Shown one piece after another: positions 55,147 through 64,000 of a DNA stretch of 64,000 nt (position 1 is its first letter; the number at the start of each line of letters is the position of its first letter). Under the pieces are notes generated by a model. The model worked only from the letters and a program-made list of their open reading frames with translations, did no database searches and was not told the DNA's origin. The stretch comes from Actinomycetospora straminea. GTDB lineage: Bacteria; Actinomycetota; Actinomycetes; Mycobacteriales; Pseudonocardiaceae. Where the stretch lies: positions 1 through 64,000 of the forward strand of contig NZ_JAQZAN010000019.1 in NCBI RefSeq assembly GCF_028737255.1, in the 5' to 3' direction. The position numbers were made by a program, and so were the translations under genes.

Positions 55147-55197
55147 CGCGAACGGGGAGTTCGCGCGCGTAGAAGCCGCGAACAGCGCGTTCGCTGC
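55147..55197 (-). repeat. TAGA double-hairpin repeat, copy 5
   Basis: Best-preserved copy: CGCGAAC-GGGGA-GTTCGCG (55147-55165), spacer CGCGTAGAA, and CGCGAACAGCGCGTTCGC within 55175-55197. Between the convergent HxlR and MBL stops. Confidence 0.88.
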
Positions 55198-55211
55198 ACC
55201 ACCCGCGCCAC

Positions 55212-56009
55212 CTAGAGCGGGATGGTCCCGCCCCGCTCGACGACGTCGACGCGGTCGTCCCAGCCGCGCCGCTCGACCTCGGCGAGGAAGTCCGACAGCG
55301 GCGAGCGGAAGACGCCGTAGTCGTCGTGGTGCACCGGCGTCGCGCGCCGCGGCGCGATCGTCTCGAGCACGTCGGCGCCCATCCGCCCGTCCATCGTGAC
55401 CACGAGCCCGCCGGGCAGGGTCGTGCCGCCGAGGTGCAGGACGGCGCGGTCGACCTCGCCGATGTGCTCGCGGATCAGCGGGATGCCCTCGAACGGCAGT
55501 GTGTCGCCGGAGAGGAAGATGCGGCGCAGCACCTCGCCCGACGGGTCGGCGAACTCCAGCAGGCTGCCCATCACCGGCGGCAGCAGGCGGGTCAGCGGCT
55601 TCGGGCTGTGCCGGCCGGGCAGCGCCGTCACGCGGAGCGTCGCGCCGTCCGGCCGGACGAGCGTGTGGGACTCCCACACCGCGAGGCCCAGCGCGCGTCG
55701 GAAGCGCTGGCGCGACTGCAGCGTCCGCGCCGCCTCCGGCGTCGTGAGGACCGGGACGGACTTGTCGAGCCCCCGCCGGGCCACCCGGTCCCAGTGGTCG
55801 CCGTGCAGGTGCGAGAGCACCACGGCGTCCAGGGCGGGCAGCTCGGCCGGGCTCAGCGCCGGCTCGGTGAGCCGCGTCGACCACAGCCCCTTGCCGAGGT
55901 AGGCCCGCTGGCCGCGGTGCAGGAAGTTCGGGTCGGTGAGGACCGTGAACCCCCCGCACCGCAGCAGCGTCGTCGCCGTCCCGACGAAGAAGAGCGAGGA
56001 GTCACTCAC
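55212..56009 (-). CDS. MBL-fold metal-dependent hydrolase (UlaG/L-ascorbate lactonase-like)
   Basis: 265 residues. HxHxDH as SHLHGDHWDRVA near residue 78, preceded by FVGTATTLLRCGGFTVLTDP; LSGDTLPF and VHHDDYGVF supply later metal ligands. Cytoplasmic, no signal peptide. GTG 56009 overlaps the alcohol dehydrogenase stop (GTGA), so the two are co-translated. Substrate unknown; UlaG-like and NAPE-PLD-like proteins share this pattern. Confidence 0.92.
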   Translation of the reverse strand: MSDSSLFFVGTATTLLRCGGFTVLTDPNFLHRGQRAYLGKGLWSTRLTEPALSPAELPALDAVVLSHLHGDHWDRVARRGLDKSVPVLTTPEAARTLQSRQRFRRALGLAVWESHTLVRPDGATLRVTALPGRHSPKPLTRLLPPVMGSLLEFADPSGEVLRRIFLSGDTLPFEGIPLIREHIGEVDRAVLHLGGTTLPGGLVVTMDGRMGADVLETIAPRRATPVHHDDYGVFRSPLSDFLAEVERRGWDDRVDVVERGGTIPL

Positions 56010-57187
56010 GGCGCGAGGACGACCTTGATGCACTCGTCCTGCTTCTTCTGGAAGATCTCGTACCCGTGGGCCGCCGACTCGAGCGGCAGGCGGTGGGTCT
56101 CGAGGTCGTGCACGCCGAGCGGGTCGTCGTCGGTGAGCAGCGGCATGATCTCCGGGATCCAGCGCTTCACGTGCGCCTGGCCCATCTGGAGCGAGACGCC
56201 CTTGTCGAAGAGCTTGAGCATGTTGATCGGGTCGGCGGTGCCGCCGTAGACGCCCGAGAGCGACACGACGCCGGCGCGGCGCACGGCGTCGACACAGCCT
56301 ACGAGCGCGGCCGTGCGGTCGACGCCCGCCACCTGCATCAGCGGGGCGGAGATCGCGTCAGGCAGCTTGCTCGCCATCTTCTGCGCGAGCTGCGGGATCA
56401 CCGAGCTGCCGTGAGCCTCCATGCCGACCGCGTCGATCGCGGAGTCGGTGCCGCGGCCGTCGGTGAGGTCGCGGACCGCGGCCCCCACGTCGTCGACGCT
56501 GCGGGAGTCGACGACCTCGATGCCGTGGCGGCGGGCCATCGCCAGCCGCTCGGGCACGCTGTCGACGGCGATGGTGCGGAAGCCCTGGTGCCGTGCGATG
56601 CGCGCCGCCATCTGCCCGATCGGGCCGAGCCCGAACACCACGACGCTGCCGCCCTCGGGGACACGCGCGTAGGCCACGGCCTGCCAGGCGGTGGGCAGCA
56701 CGTCGGACAGGTAGAGGAAGCGCTCGTCGGCCGGGCCCTCGGGAACCTTGATCGGACCGAACTGCGCCTGCGGCACGCGCAGGTACTCGGCCTGCCCGCC
56801 CGGGACCTGCCCGTAGAGCTTCGTGTAGCCGAAGAGGGACGCCCCCATCCCCTGCTCACGGTTCTGCGTCGTCTCGCACTGGGCGAACCACTGGTGCTCG
56901 CACATCCAGCAGTGCCCGCAGGAGATGTTGAAGGGGATGACCACCCGGTCGCCCACCTCCAGGTCCCCCGTCTCGGACCCGACCTCCTCGACGACGCCCA
57001 TCGGCTCGTGGCCGAGGATGTCGCCCCGGTCGAGGAACGGACCGAGCACCTCGTAGAGGTGCAGGTCGGACCCGCAGATCGCCGTGCTCGTGACCTTGAT
57101 GATCGCGTCGGTCGGCGCCTGGATCGTCGGGTCCGGCACGGTCTCGACGCGGACGTCCTGCTGCCCCTGCCACGTCAGTGCCCTCAT
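56006..57187 (-). CDS. Zinc-dependent alcohol/formaldehyde dehydrogenase-like protein
   Basis: 393 residues, MDR superfamily. Catalytic zinc site CGSDLHLYE and GHEPMGVVEEVG, structural zinc Cys cluster ISCGHCWMCEHQWFAQC, Rossmann VVVFGLGPIGQMAARIA. Length and the long insertion after the Cys cluster match the glutathione-independent formaldehyde dehydrogenase (FdhA) group. ATG 57187 with GAGGAGC. Pairs with the MBL hydrolase downstream. Confidence 0.93.
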   Translation of the reverse strand: MRALTWQGQQDVRVETVPDPTIQAPTDAIIKVTSTAICGSDLHLYEVLGPFLDRGDILGHEPMGVVEEVGSETGDLEVGDRVVIPFNISCGHCWMCEHQWFAQCETTQNREQGMGASLFGYTKLYGQVPGGQAEYLRVPQAQFGPIKVPEGPADERFLYLSDVLPTAWQAVAYARVPEGGSVVVFGLGPIGQMAARIARHQGFRTIAVDSVPERLAMARRHGIEVVDSRSVDDVGAAVRDLTDGRGTDSAIDAVGMEAHGSSVIPQLAQKMASKLPDAISAPLMQVAGVDRTAALVGCVDAVRRAGVVSLSGVYGGTADPINMLKLFDKGVSLQMGQAHVKRWIPEIMPLLTDDDPLGVHDLETHRLPLESAAHGYEIFQKKQDECIKVVLAP

Positions 57188-57386
57188 GCTGCTCCTCACA
57201 TCGTCGTCGAAGGATCGGGGCTGCCCGTCGGCGTTCCGGCCCGAAACGGGTCACGACGTCCCGCGACGACGATCACGGCCCTCCCGGTGCGGCTGTTCGA
57301 CCGCCGTTCACCTCGGGGGTGCCGCGACGACGCCGGGCCGCCCTAGCGTCCGCCCGACACCACGATCAGCAACCACGGGAGATTCC

Positions 57387-59438
57387 GTGCGCCTGCTCCC
57401 CCTCGCCGTGCACCGGCCCCACGGCCGCCCGGCGATCTCCTGCCGCTACCGCTGCAACGACGCCTGCTCCCGGCCCGCGCCCAACCCCACCGACACCACG
57501 CCGTTCCGCGAGGTCGCGGCGGCCGCGCTGAGCCGGCGGCGCGTCCTGCAGGCGGGTCTCGTCGCCGGGATCTCCGGGACGCTGGCGGCCGCGTGCGGCA
57601 CCGGCGGCGGGACGGGCGGCGGCGCCGCGGGCCCGGCGGGCGGTGCGGCGGGGACGGCGCCGATGCCCTCGCCCTTCGGGTTCGTCGCGGTGGCGCCCAA
57701 CACCGACGACGCCGTGCGCGTCCCCGAGGGCTTCGACCAGCAGGTCGTGATCCGGTGGGGCGACCCGGTGCTGCCCGGCGCGCCCGCGTTCGACCCGAAC
57801 GCCCAGACGGCCGCGGCGCAGGCCCAGCAGTTCGGGTTCAACAACGACTTCCTCGCGCTCCTGGACGACCCGGCGAGCCCCGGGCGGGCGCTGCTGGTCG
57901 CGAACCACGAGTACTCGACCGAGCCGTTGATGATCCCGGGCTACAACCCCGACGCGCCGACCCCCGAGCAGGTCGCCATCGGGATGGCCGCGCACGGCAT
58001 GTCGGTCGTGGCGGTGCAGCGCGACGGCGGGTCGGGCCGCCTGACGCCGGCGATGGACCCGGTCAACCGGCGCATCACCGCCTCGACGCCGATGACGCTG
58101 ACCGGCCCGGCCGCCGGCGACGCCCTGGTGCGCACGAGCGCCGACCCCGAGGGCCGCACCGTGCTCGGCACCCTCAACAACTGCGCGGGCGGCGTCACGC
58201 CCTGGCGCACGGTGCTCACCGGCGAGGAGAACATCGACCAGTACTTCGCAGGAGGCGAGGCGGTCGCCGACCCCGCCGCCAAGGCCGCGCTCGCCCGCTA
58301 CGGGATGGACGGCGGCGCCACCGACCGCAAGTGGGAGGGCGTCGACCCGCGCTTCGACCTGACCCGCGAGCCCCACGAGCCCAACCGCTTCGGCTGGATC
58401 GTCGAGGTCGACCCGTTCGACCCCGCCTCGACCCCGCGCAAGCACACCGCGCTTGGTCGCTTCAAGCACGAGGGCGCGAACGTCCGTGTCGGCCCGACCG
58501 GCACCGTCGCGGTCTACATGGGCGACGACGAGCGGTTCGAGTACCTCTACAAGTTCGTCTCGTCGCGCACCCACCGCGCCGGCGACGCCCCCGCCGACCG
58601 CGCGTCCAACGCCCGCCTGCTGGACGAGGGCACCCTGTTCGTCGCGCGCTTCTCGGGCGACGCGCCGACCCCGGGCCCCGACGGCGGCGGCGAGTGGCTG
58701 CCGCTCGTGGAGTCGCTCGCCGACGGCACCGGGCGCTCGTTCGTCCCGGGCATGACTGCCGCGCAGGTGCTCGTGCACACGCGGATGGCCGCCGACACCG
58801 TGGCCGCGACGCCGATGGACCGGCCCGAGGACGTCCAGCCGCACCCGACCACCGGCCGCGTCTACGCCGCGCTGACCAACAACGACGAGCGCGGCACGCC
58901 GGGCAAGCCCGGGGTCGACGCCGTCAACCCGCGCGCGGACAACACCAACGGCCAGGTCCTCGAGCTCACCGAGACCGGCGACGACCCGGCTGCGCGGACG
59001 TTCGGCTGGTCGCTGCTGCTCGTGTGCGGCGACCCGGCGGCCGCCGACACCTATTTCGGCGGCTTCCCCAAGGACCAGGTATCGCCGATCTCGTGCCCCG
59101 ACAACGTCGCCTTCGACGCCGTCGGCAACCTCTGGATCGCGACCGACGGCAACGCGCTGGGCAGCAACGACGGCCTGTTCGCGGTGCCGCTCGAGGGTCC
59201 GCAGCGCGGCCGCGTGCAGCAGTTTCTCACCGTTCCCCGCGGCGCGGAGACCTGCGGACCGGTGGTCGAGGAGCGGATGGCGCTCGTGTCGGTGCAGCAC
59301 CCGGGCGAGTCGGACGAGGGCAGCCTCGCGAACCCGATCTCGCACTGGCCCGACGGCGGGACGAGCATCGCCCGCCCCGCCGTCGTCGCGATCTGGCGTG
59401 CCGACGGCGGGCCGCTGGTGGCGCCGGAGTCGGCGTGA
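57387..59438 (+). CDS. PhoX-type (DUF839) secreted phosphatase, Tat lipoprotein
   Basis: 683 residues. Tat motif SRRRVLQ at 49-55, hydrophobic segment and lipobox LAAAC with Cys at 70; Gly-rich linker. The DUF839/PhoX beta-propeller follows: NNDFLALL, LLVANHEY, GTLNNCAGGVTPWRTVLTGEEN, GRFKHEGANVRV, DERFEYLYKFVS, RPEDVQPHPTTGRVYAALTNN and CPDNVAFDAVGNLWIATDG. PhoX enzymes are Ca/Fe alkaline phosphatases. GTG 57387 with GGGAG; the 48-residue leader before the Tat motif is unusually long but contains four Cys/Arg-rich residues of unknown meaning. Divergent from the dehydrogenase. Confidence 0.93.
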   Translation: MRLLPLAVHRPHGRPAISCRYRCNDACSRPAPNPTDTTPFREVAAAALSRRRVLQAGLVAGISGTLAAACGTGGGTGGGAAGPAGGAAGTAPMPSPFGFVAVAPNTDDAVRVPEGFDQQVVIRWGDPVLPGAPAFDPNAQTAAAQAQQFGFNNDFLALLDDPASPGRALLVANHEYSTEPLMIPGYNPDAPTPEQVAIGMAAHGMSVVAVQRDGGSGRLTPAMDPVNRRITASTPMTLTGPAAGDALVRTSADPEGRTVLGTLNNCAGGVTPWRTVLTGEENIDQYFAGGEAVADPAAKAALARYGMDGGATDRKWEGVDPRFDLTREPHEPNRFGWIVEVDPFDPASTPRKHTALGRFKHEGANVRVGPTGTVAVYMGDDERFEYLYKFVSSRTHRAGDAPADRASNARLLDEGTLFVARFSGDAPTPGPDGGGEWLPLVESLADGTGRSFVPGMTAAQVLVHTRMAADTVAATPMDRPEDVQPHPTTGRVYAALTNNDERGTPGKPGVDAVNPRADNTNGQVLELTETGDDPAARTFGWSLLLVCGDPAAADTYFGGFPKDQVSPISCPDNVAFDAVGNLWIATDGNALGSNDGLFAVPLEGPQRGRVQQFLTVPRGAETCGPVVEERMALVSVQHPGESDEGSLANPISHWPDGGTSIARPAVVAIWRADGGPLVAPESA

Positions 59439-59487
59439 TCAACGGGGACTTCGCGCGCGTAGAAGCAGCGAACAGCGCGTTCGCTGC
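59439..59487 (-). repeat. TAGA double-hairpin repeat, copy 6
   Basis: Begins at the base after the PhoX-type stop (ATCAACGGGGACTTCGCG), spacer CGCGTAGAA, hairpin GCAGCGAAC-AGCGC-GTTCGCTGC at 59465-59487. Between convergent stops. Confidence 0.85.
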
Positions 59488-59495
59488 CTCCACGC

Positions 59496-60512
59496 TCACA
59501 CCCGGACGATCATCTTCCCCGTGTTCTCGCCGCGGAGCAGGCCGCGGAAGGCCTCGACGGCGTGGTCGATGCCCTCGACGACCGTCTCGGCGAACTTGAG
59601 ACGGCCCTCGGCGACCCAGGGCGTGACCTCGTCGAGGAACGGGCGCATGCGGTCGATCGAGTCGGTGACGATGAAGCCCTGGATCGAGAGCCGCTTCTTG
59701 ACGATCTGGAAGAGGTTGTTCGGCCCGGGGGTGGGGTTCTCGGCCGTGTCGTTGTAGTGCGCGATCGCCCCGCAGGCGGCGATGCGGGCGAAGTCGTTGG
59801 CGCAGGCGATGGCGGCCTCGAGGTGGTCGGCGCCGACGTTGTCGAAGTAGACGTCGACGCCGTCGGGCATGGCCTCGCGGAGCTGGTCGACCACCGGCCC
59901 GTCCTTGTAGTTGAACGCCGCGTCGTAGCCGAGCTCCTCGGTCAGCCAGCGCACCTTCTCGGCGCTGCCGGCGCTGCCGACGACCCGTGACGCGCCCTTG
60001 ATCTTGGCCAGCTGGCCCACCACGCTCCCGACCGCACCGGCGGCGCCGGAGACGAAGACGCTGTCGCCCTCGCGGAACGCGGCCTTGTCGAGCAGCCCGA
60101 CCCACGCCGTGAGGCCCGGCGCGCCGAGCACCCCGAGGTAGGCCGACGGGTCGACACCCTCGGGTGCGGCGACCTTCTGCACCTGCTTCGCCGGCACGAC
60201 GCCGTGGGTGCGCCAGGCGAGGTTGGTGGTCACGACGTCGCCGACCGCCACGTCGTCGCTGTTGCTGGCAACGACCTCGCCGACCGCGCGGCCGTCCATC
60301 GCCTCGTGCAGCCGGAAGGGCGGCACGTAGGAGGGCACGTCGTTCATGCGGCCCCGCATGTAGGGGTCGACCGAGAAGTCGTGGTTGGCGACGAGCACCT
60401 CGCCGTCGCCGGGCTCGCCGAGGTCGCGGTCGACGAGGGCGAAGTCGTCGGGATCGGGCATCCCCTGCGGGCGACGGACGAGGTGGACCTCGCGGGCGGT
60501 CACGGAGCTCAT
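59496..60512 (-). CDS. NADP-dependent leukotriene B4 12-hydroxydehydrogenase-like oxidoreductase
   Basis: 338 residues, MDR family without zinc ligands (CurA/PTGR type). SVDPYMRGRMND, VFVSGAAGAVGSVVGQLAKIKGASRVVGSAGSAEK (NADP-binding), YFDNVGADHLEAAI and GRLKFAETVVEGIDHAVEAF are diagnostic. Reduces C=C of enones using NADPH. ATG 60512 lacks a clear ribosome site; ATG 60545 upstream is an alternative with none either. Its upstream region faces the clp gene and may share the HAIR boxes. Confidence 0.92.
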   Translation of the reverse strand: MSSVTAREVHLVRRPQGMPDPDDFALVDRDLGEPGDGEVLVANHDFSVDPYMRGRMNDVPSYVPPFRLHEAMDGRAVGEVVASNSDDVAVGDVVTTNLAWRTHGVVPAKQVQKVAAPEGVDPSAYLGVLGAPGLTAWVGLLDKAAFREGDSVFVSGAAGAVGSVVGQLAKIKGASRVVGSAGSAEKVRWLTEELGYDAAFNYKDGPVVDQLREAMPDGVDVYFDNVGADHLEAAIACANDFARIAACGAIAHYNDTAENPTPGPNNLFQIVKKRLSIQGFIVTDSIDRMRPFLDEVTPWVAEGRLKFAETVVEGIDHAVEAFRGLLRGENTGKMIVRV

Positions 60513-60568
60513 GGGGGACGCGTGCCCGCGCGGGCGCGTGACCATGCCGTGACGCGGGTAGCCCGCGG

Positions 60569-60623
60569 CCTGAGCGTGGTCGACTCATGGCCCGCATCAC
60601 GACTTGAGTCGGCACGGCTCAGG
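60569..60623 (+). promoter_or_regulatory. Two HAIR-like HspR boxes upstream of the clp gene
   Basis: CCTGAGC-N7-ACTCATG at 60569-60589 and CTTGAGT-N7-GCTCAGG at 60603-60623, against the HAIR consensus CTTGAGT-N7-ACTCAAG. The half CTTGAGT is perfect. HspR represses dnaK and clpB in Streptomyces; no hspR is in the window. Confidence 0.6.
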
Positions 60624-60702
60624 AATGAACGATCCCCGCCCGTTGCTGATCCGGTCAGTGCCGGCGCCCCCCGCGTCGGTGTGGACCCTTCTGAGGAGCT
60701 AC

Positions 60703-63279
<2,577 letters not shown>

Positions 63280-63295
63280 GCACTCCCGCTGTTCT

Positions 63296-63346
63296 GAGCG
63301 ACGGGCCCCTTCGATCGATCTGGTCGATCGAAGGGGCCCTTCGCTC
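63296..63346 (+). terminator. 23-bp hairpin terminator after clp
   Basis: GAGCGA-C-GGGCCCCTTCGATCGA, loop TCTGG, then the complement TCGATCGAAGGGGCCC and TCGCTC; one mismatch. 16 bases past the clp stop; no T-run. Confidence 0.75.
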
Positions 63347-63473
63347 GTCCCGGGCCGGCCGCGTCGTTCGGCGACGGCCGCGTCCACGGGCGGGTCGTCC
63401 GCCCGAGGGTGCCCTTCGCCCGGAACGGGGTACGAACCTGACGACCCCGTCGACCGAGCAGGAGGACCGAGCC

Positions 63474-63809
63474 GTGAGCGCGTCCGTGGGCGACCGCATC
63501 CGCATGCACTCCAACCACACCGACGTCTCCGACCGCACCGGGACCGTGGTGGCCGTGCTCGGCGAGGACGGCCCGCCCTACCGCATCCGGTTCGACGACG
63601 GCCACGAGACGATCGTGACCCCCGGCCCGGACGCGACGTTCGAGTCGGGCTCGGTCACCGACAAGCTCGGCCTGGCCGCCGAGCAGGCCGGCGCGACGGC
63701 CGCCGAGGTCGCCGGCGCCGCGAAGGAGCAGGCCGAGGGCGCGGCGGGCACCGCCGCGCGGGTCGTCTCCGACCTCGCCGACGACGTGGCGAAGCGCTTC
63801 GACCGCTGA
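63474..63809 (+). CDS. DUF1918 protein with Ala-rich helical tail
   Basis: 111 residues, GTG 63474 with GGAGGA upstream. DUF1918 core: VGDRIRMHSNHTDVSDRTGTVVAVLGEDGPPYRIRFDDGHETIVTPGPDA, a small SH3-like barrel common in actinobacteria. From residue 63 an Ala-rich amphipathic helix (AAEQAGATAAEVAGAAKEQA) is appended, recalling LEA or coiled-coil repeats. Function unknown; possibly stress-related given its neighbour. Confidence 0.9.
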   Translation: MSASVGDRIRMHSNHTDVSDRTGTVVAVLGEDGPPYRIRFDDGHETIVTPGPDATFESGSVTDKLGLAAEQAGATAAEVAGAAKEQAEGAAGTAARVVSDLADDVAKRFDR

Positions 63810-63852
63810 CCACGGTCACCCGCGGCGGGGTGATCGCTACGGTCTGGACGCG

Positions 63853-63966
63853 GTGCTCAACACCGACGCGACGGCGTACCGCACGCTCACCGAGCTCGGG
63901 GCGCGGATGGACCGCATCGAGGAGAAGCTCGATCGGGTCCTCGAGCGGCTCGACCCGCCGCGCTGA
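63853..63966 (+). CDS. Very small coiled-coil protein (37 aa)
   Basis: 37 residues from GTG 63853: VLNTDATAYRTLTELG followed by a heptad-like helix RMDRIEEKLDRVLERLDPP. A TACGGT hexamer at 63838-63843 lies 9 bases before the start, near leaderless spacing. No homologue recalled. Small size keeps confidence moderate. Confidence 0.5.
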   Translation: MLNTDATAYRTLTELGARMDRIEEKLDRVLERLDPPR

Positions 63967-64000
63967 CGCTCCTCGGTGACGGGATCCGCGGTGGGCGCGG

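Overview
The window is very GC-rich (about 74% by eye), starts many genes with GTG, and packs genes with 4-bp GTGA/ATGA stop-start overlaps. Together with the gene order this points to an actinobacterium of the order Pseudonocardiales; Pseudonocardia or Actinomycetospora are my best guesses from memory, not from a search. Two blocks are syntenic with Mycobacterium tuberculosis: ftsH-folE-folP-folB-folK-DUF3180-DUF6779 (Rv3610c to Rv3604c) and hpt-tilS-zincin-dacB with divergent ppa (Rv3624c to Rv3628). A third block resembles fadA2-fabG4-htdX (Rv0243 to Rv0241c).

Layout. 1-9.6 kb: PrsW-type protease (cut by the window edge), envelope proteins, the folate operon, FtsH and a HerA-like ATPase, all on the minus strand. 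9.6-13.9 kb: MacA/MacB-type efflux operon. 14-18.9 kb: purine salvage (hpt), tRNA-Ile lysidine synthase (tilS), a zincin, a PBP4-type carboxypeptidase and, divergently, pyrophosphatase. 18.9-22.2 kb: MarR regulator and an MFS exporter fused to three beta-sandwich domains. 22.3-27 kb: acyl-CoA catabolism genes (enoyl-CoA hydratase, thiolase, MaoC, F420-type LLM oxidoreductase, thioesterase, flavin reductase). 27-33.4 kb: low-complexity membrane protein, small proteins, sulfite-oxidase-like enzyme, DUF202 pair, EamA-type transporter, acyl-CoA dehydrogenase. 33.5-39.8 kb: accessory cluster of beta-sandwich (carboxypeptidase-regulatory-like) proteins, alone or fused to YceI, DUF1275 (frameshifted) and a second MFS exporter, with a DUF559 gene bracketed by identical palindromes. 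39.9-49.9 kb: FBP, lipoprotein, pcaB-pcaC, DJ-1/PfpI, DUF309, TerC, phosphodiester glycosidase, a probable structured RNA, DUF4190, acyl-CoA oxidase-like gene. 50-54.5 kb: TetR plus the fadA2-fabG4-htdX-like beta-oxidation operon. 54.6-64 kb: HxlR regulator, MBL hydrolase and zinc alcohol dehydrogenase, PhoX-type phosphatase, quinone-oxidoreductase-like enzyme, a ClpC/ClpB-like AAA+ unfoldase with HAIR-like HspR boxes, DUF1918 and a tiny coiled-coil protein.

The least expected content is threefold. (1) One beta-sandwich domain type recurs on unrelated carriers (two exporters, a DUF1275 membrane protein and a standalone protein; a related copy sits on YceI), apparently on the cytoplasmic side, and two of these loci share a putative operator word. 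(2) Four families of short palindromic repeats sit just after stop codons; two families occur as pairs bracketing a single gene, and one family has a copy inside tilS that adds about 19 residues in frame. (3) A 123-nt segment at 46978-47100 is closed by a 17-bp long-range helix and followed by a strong hairpin, which looks like an unannotated structured RNA.
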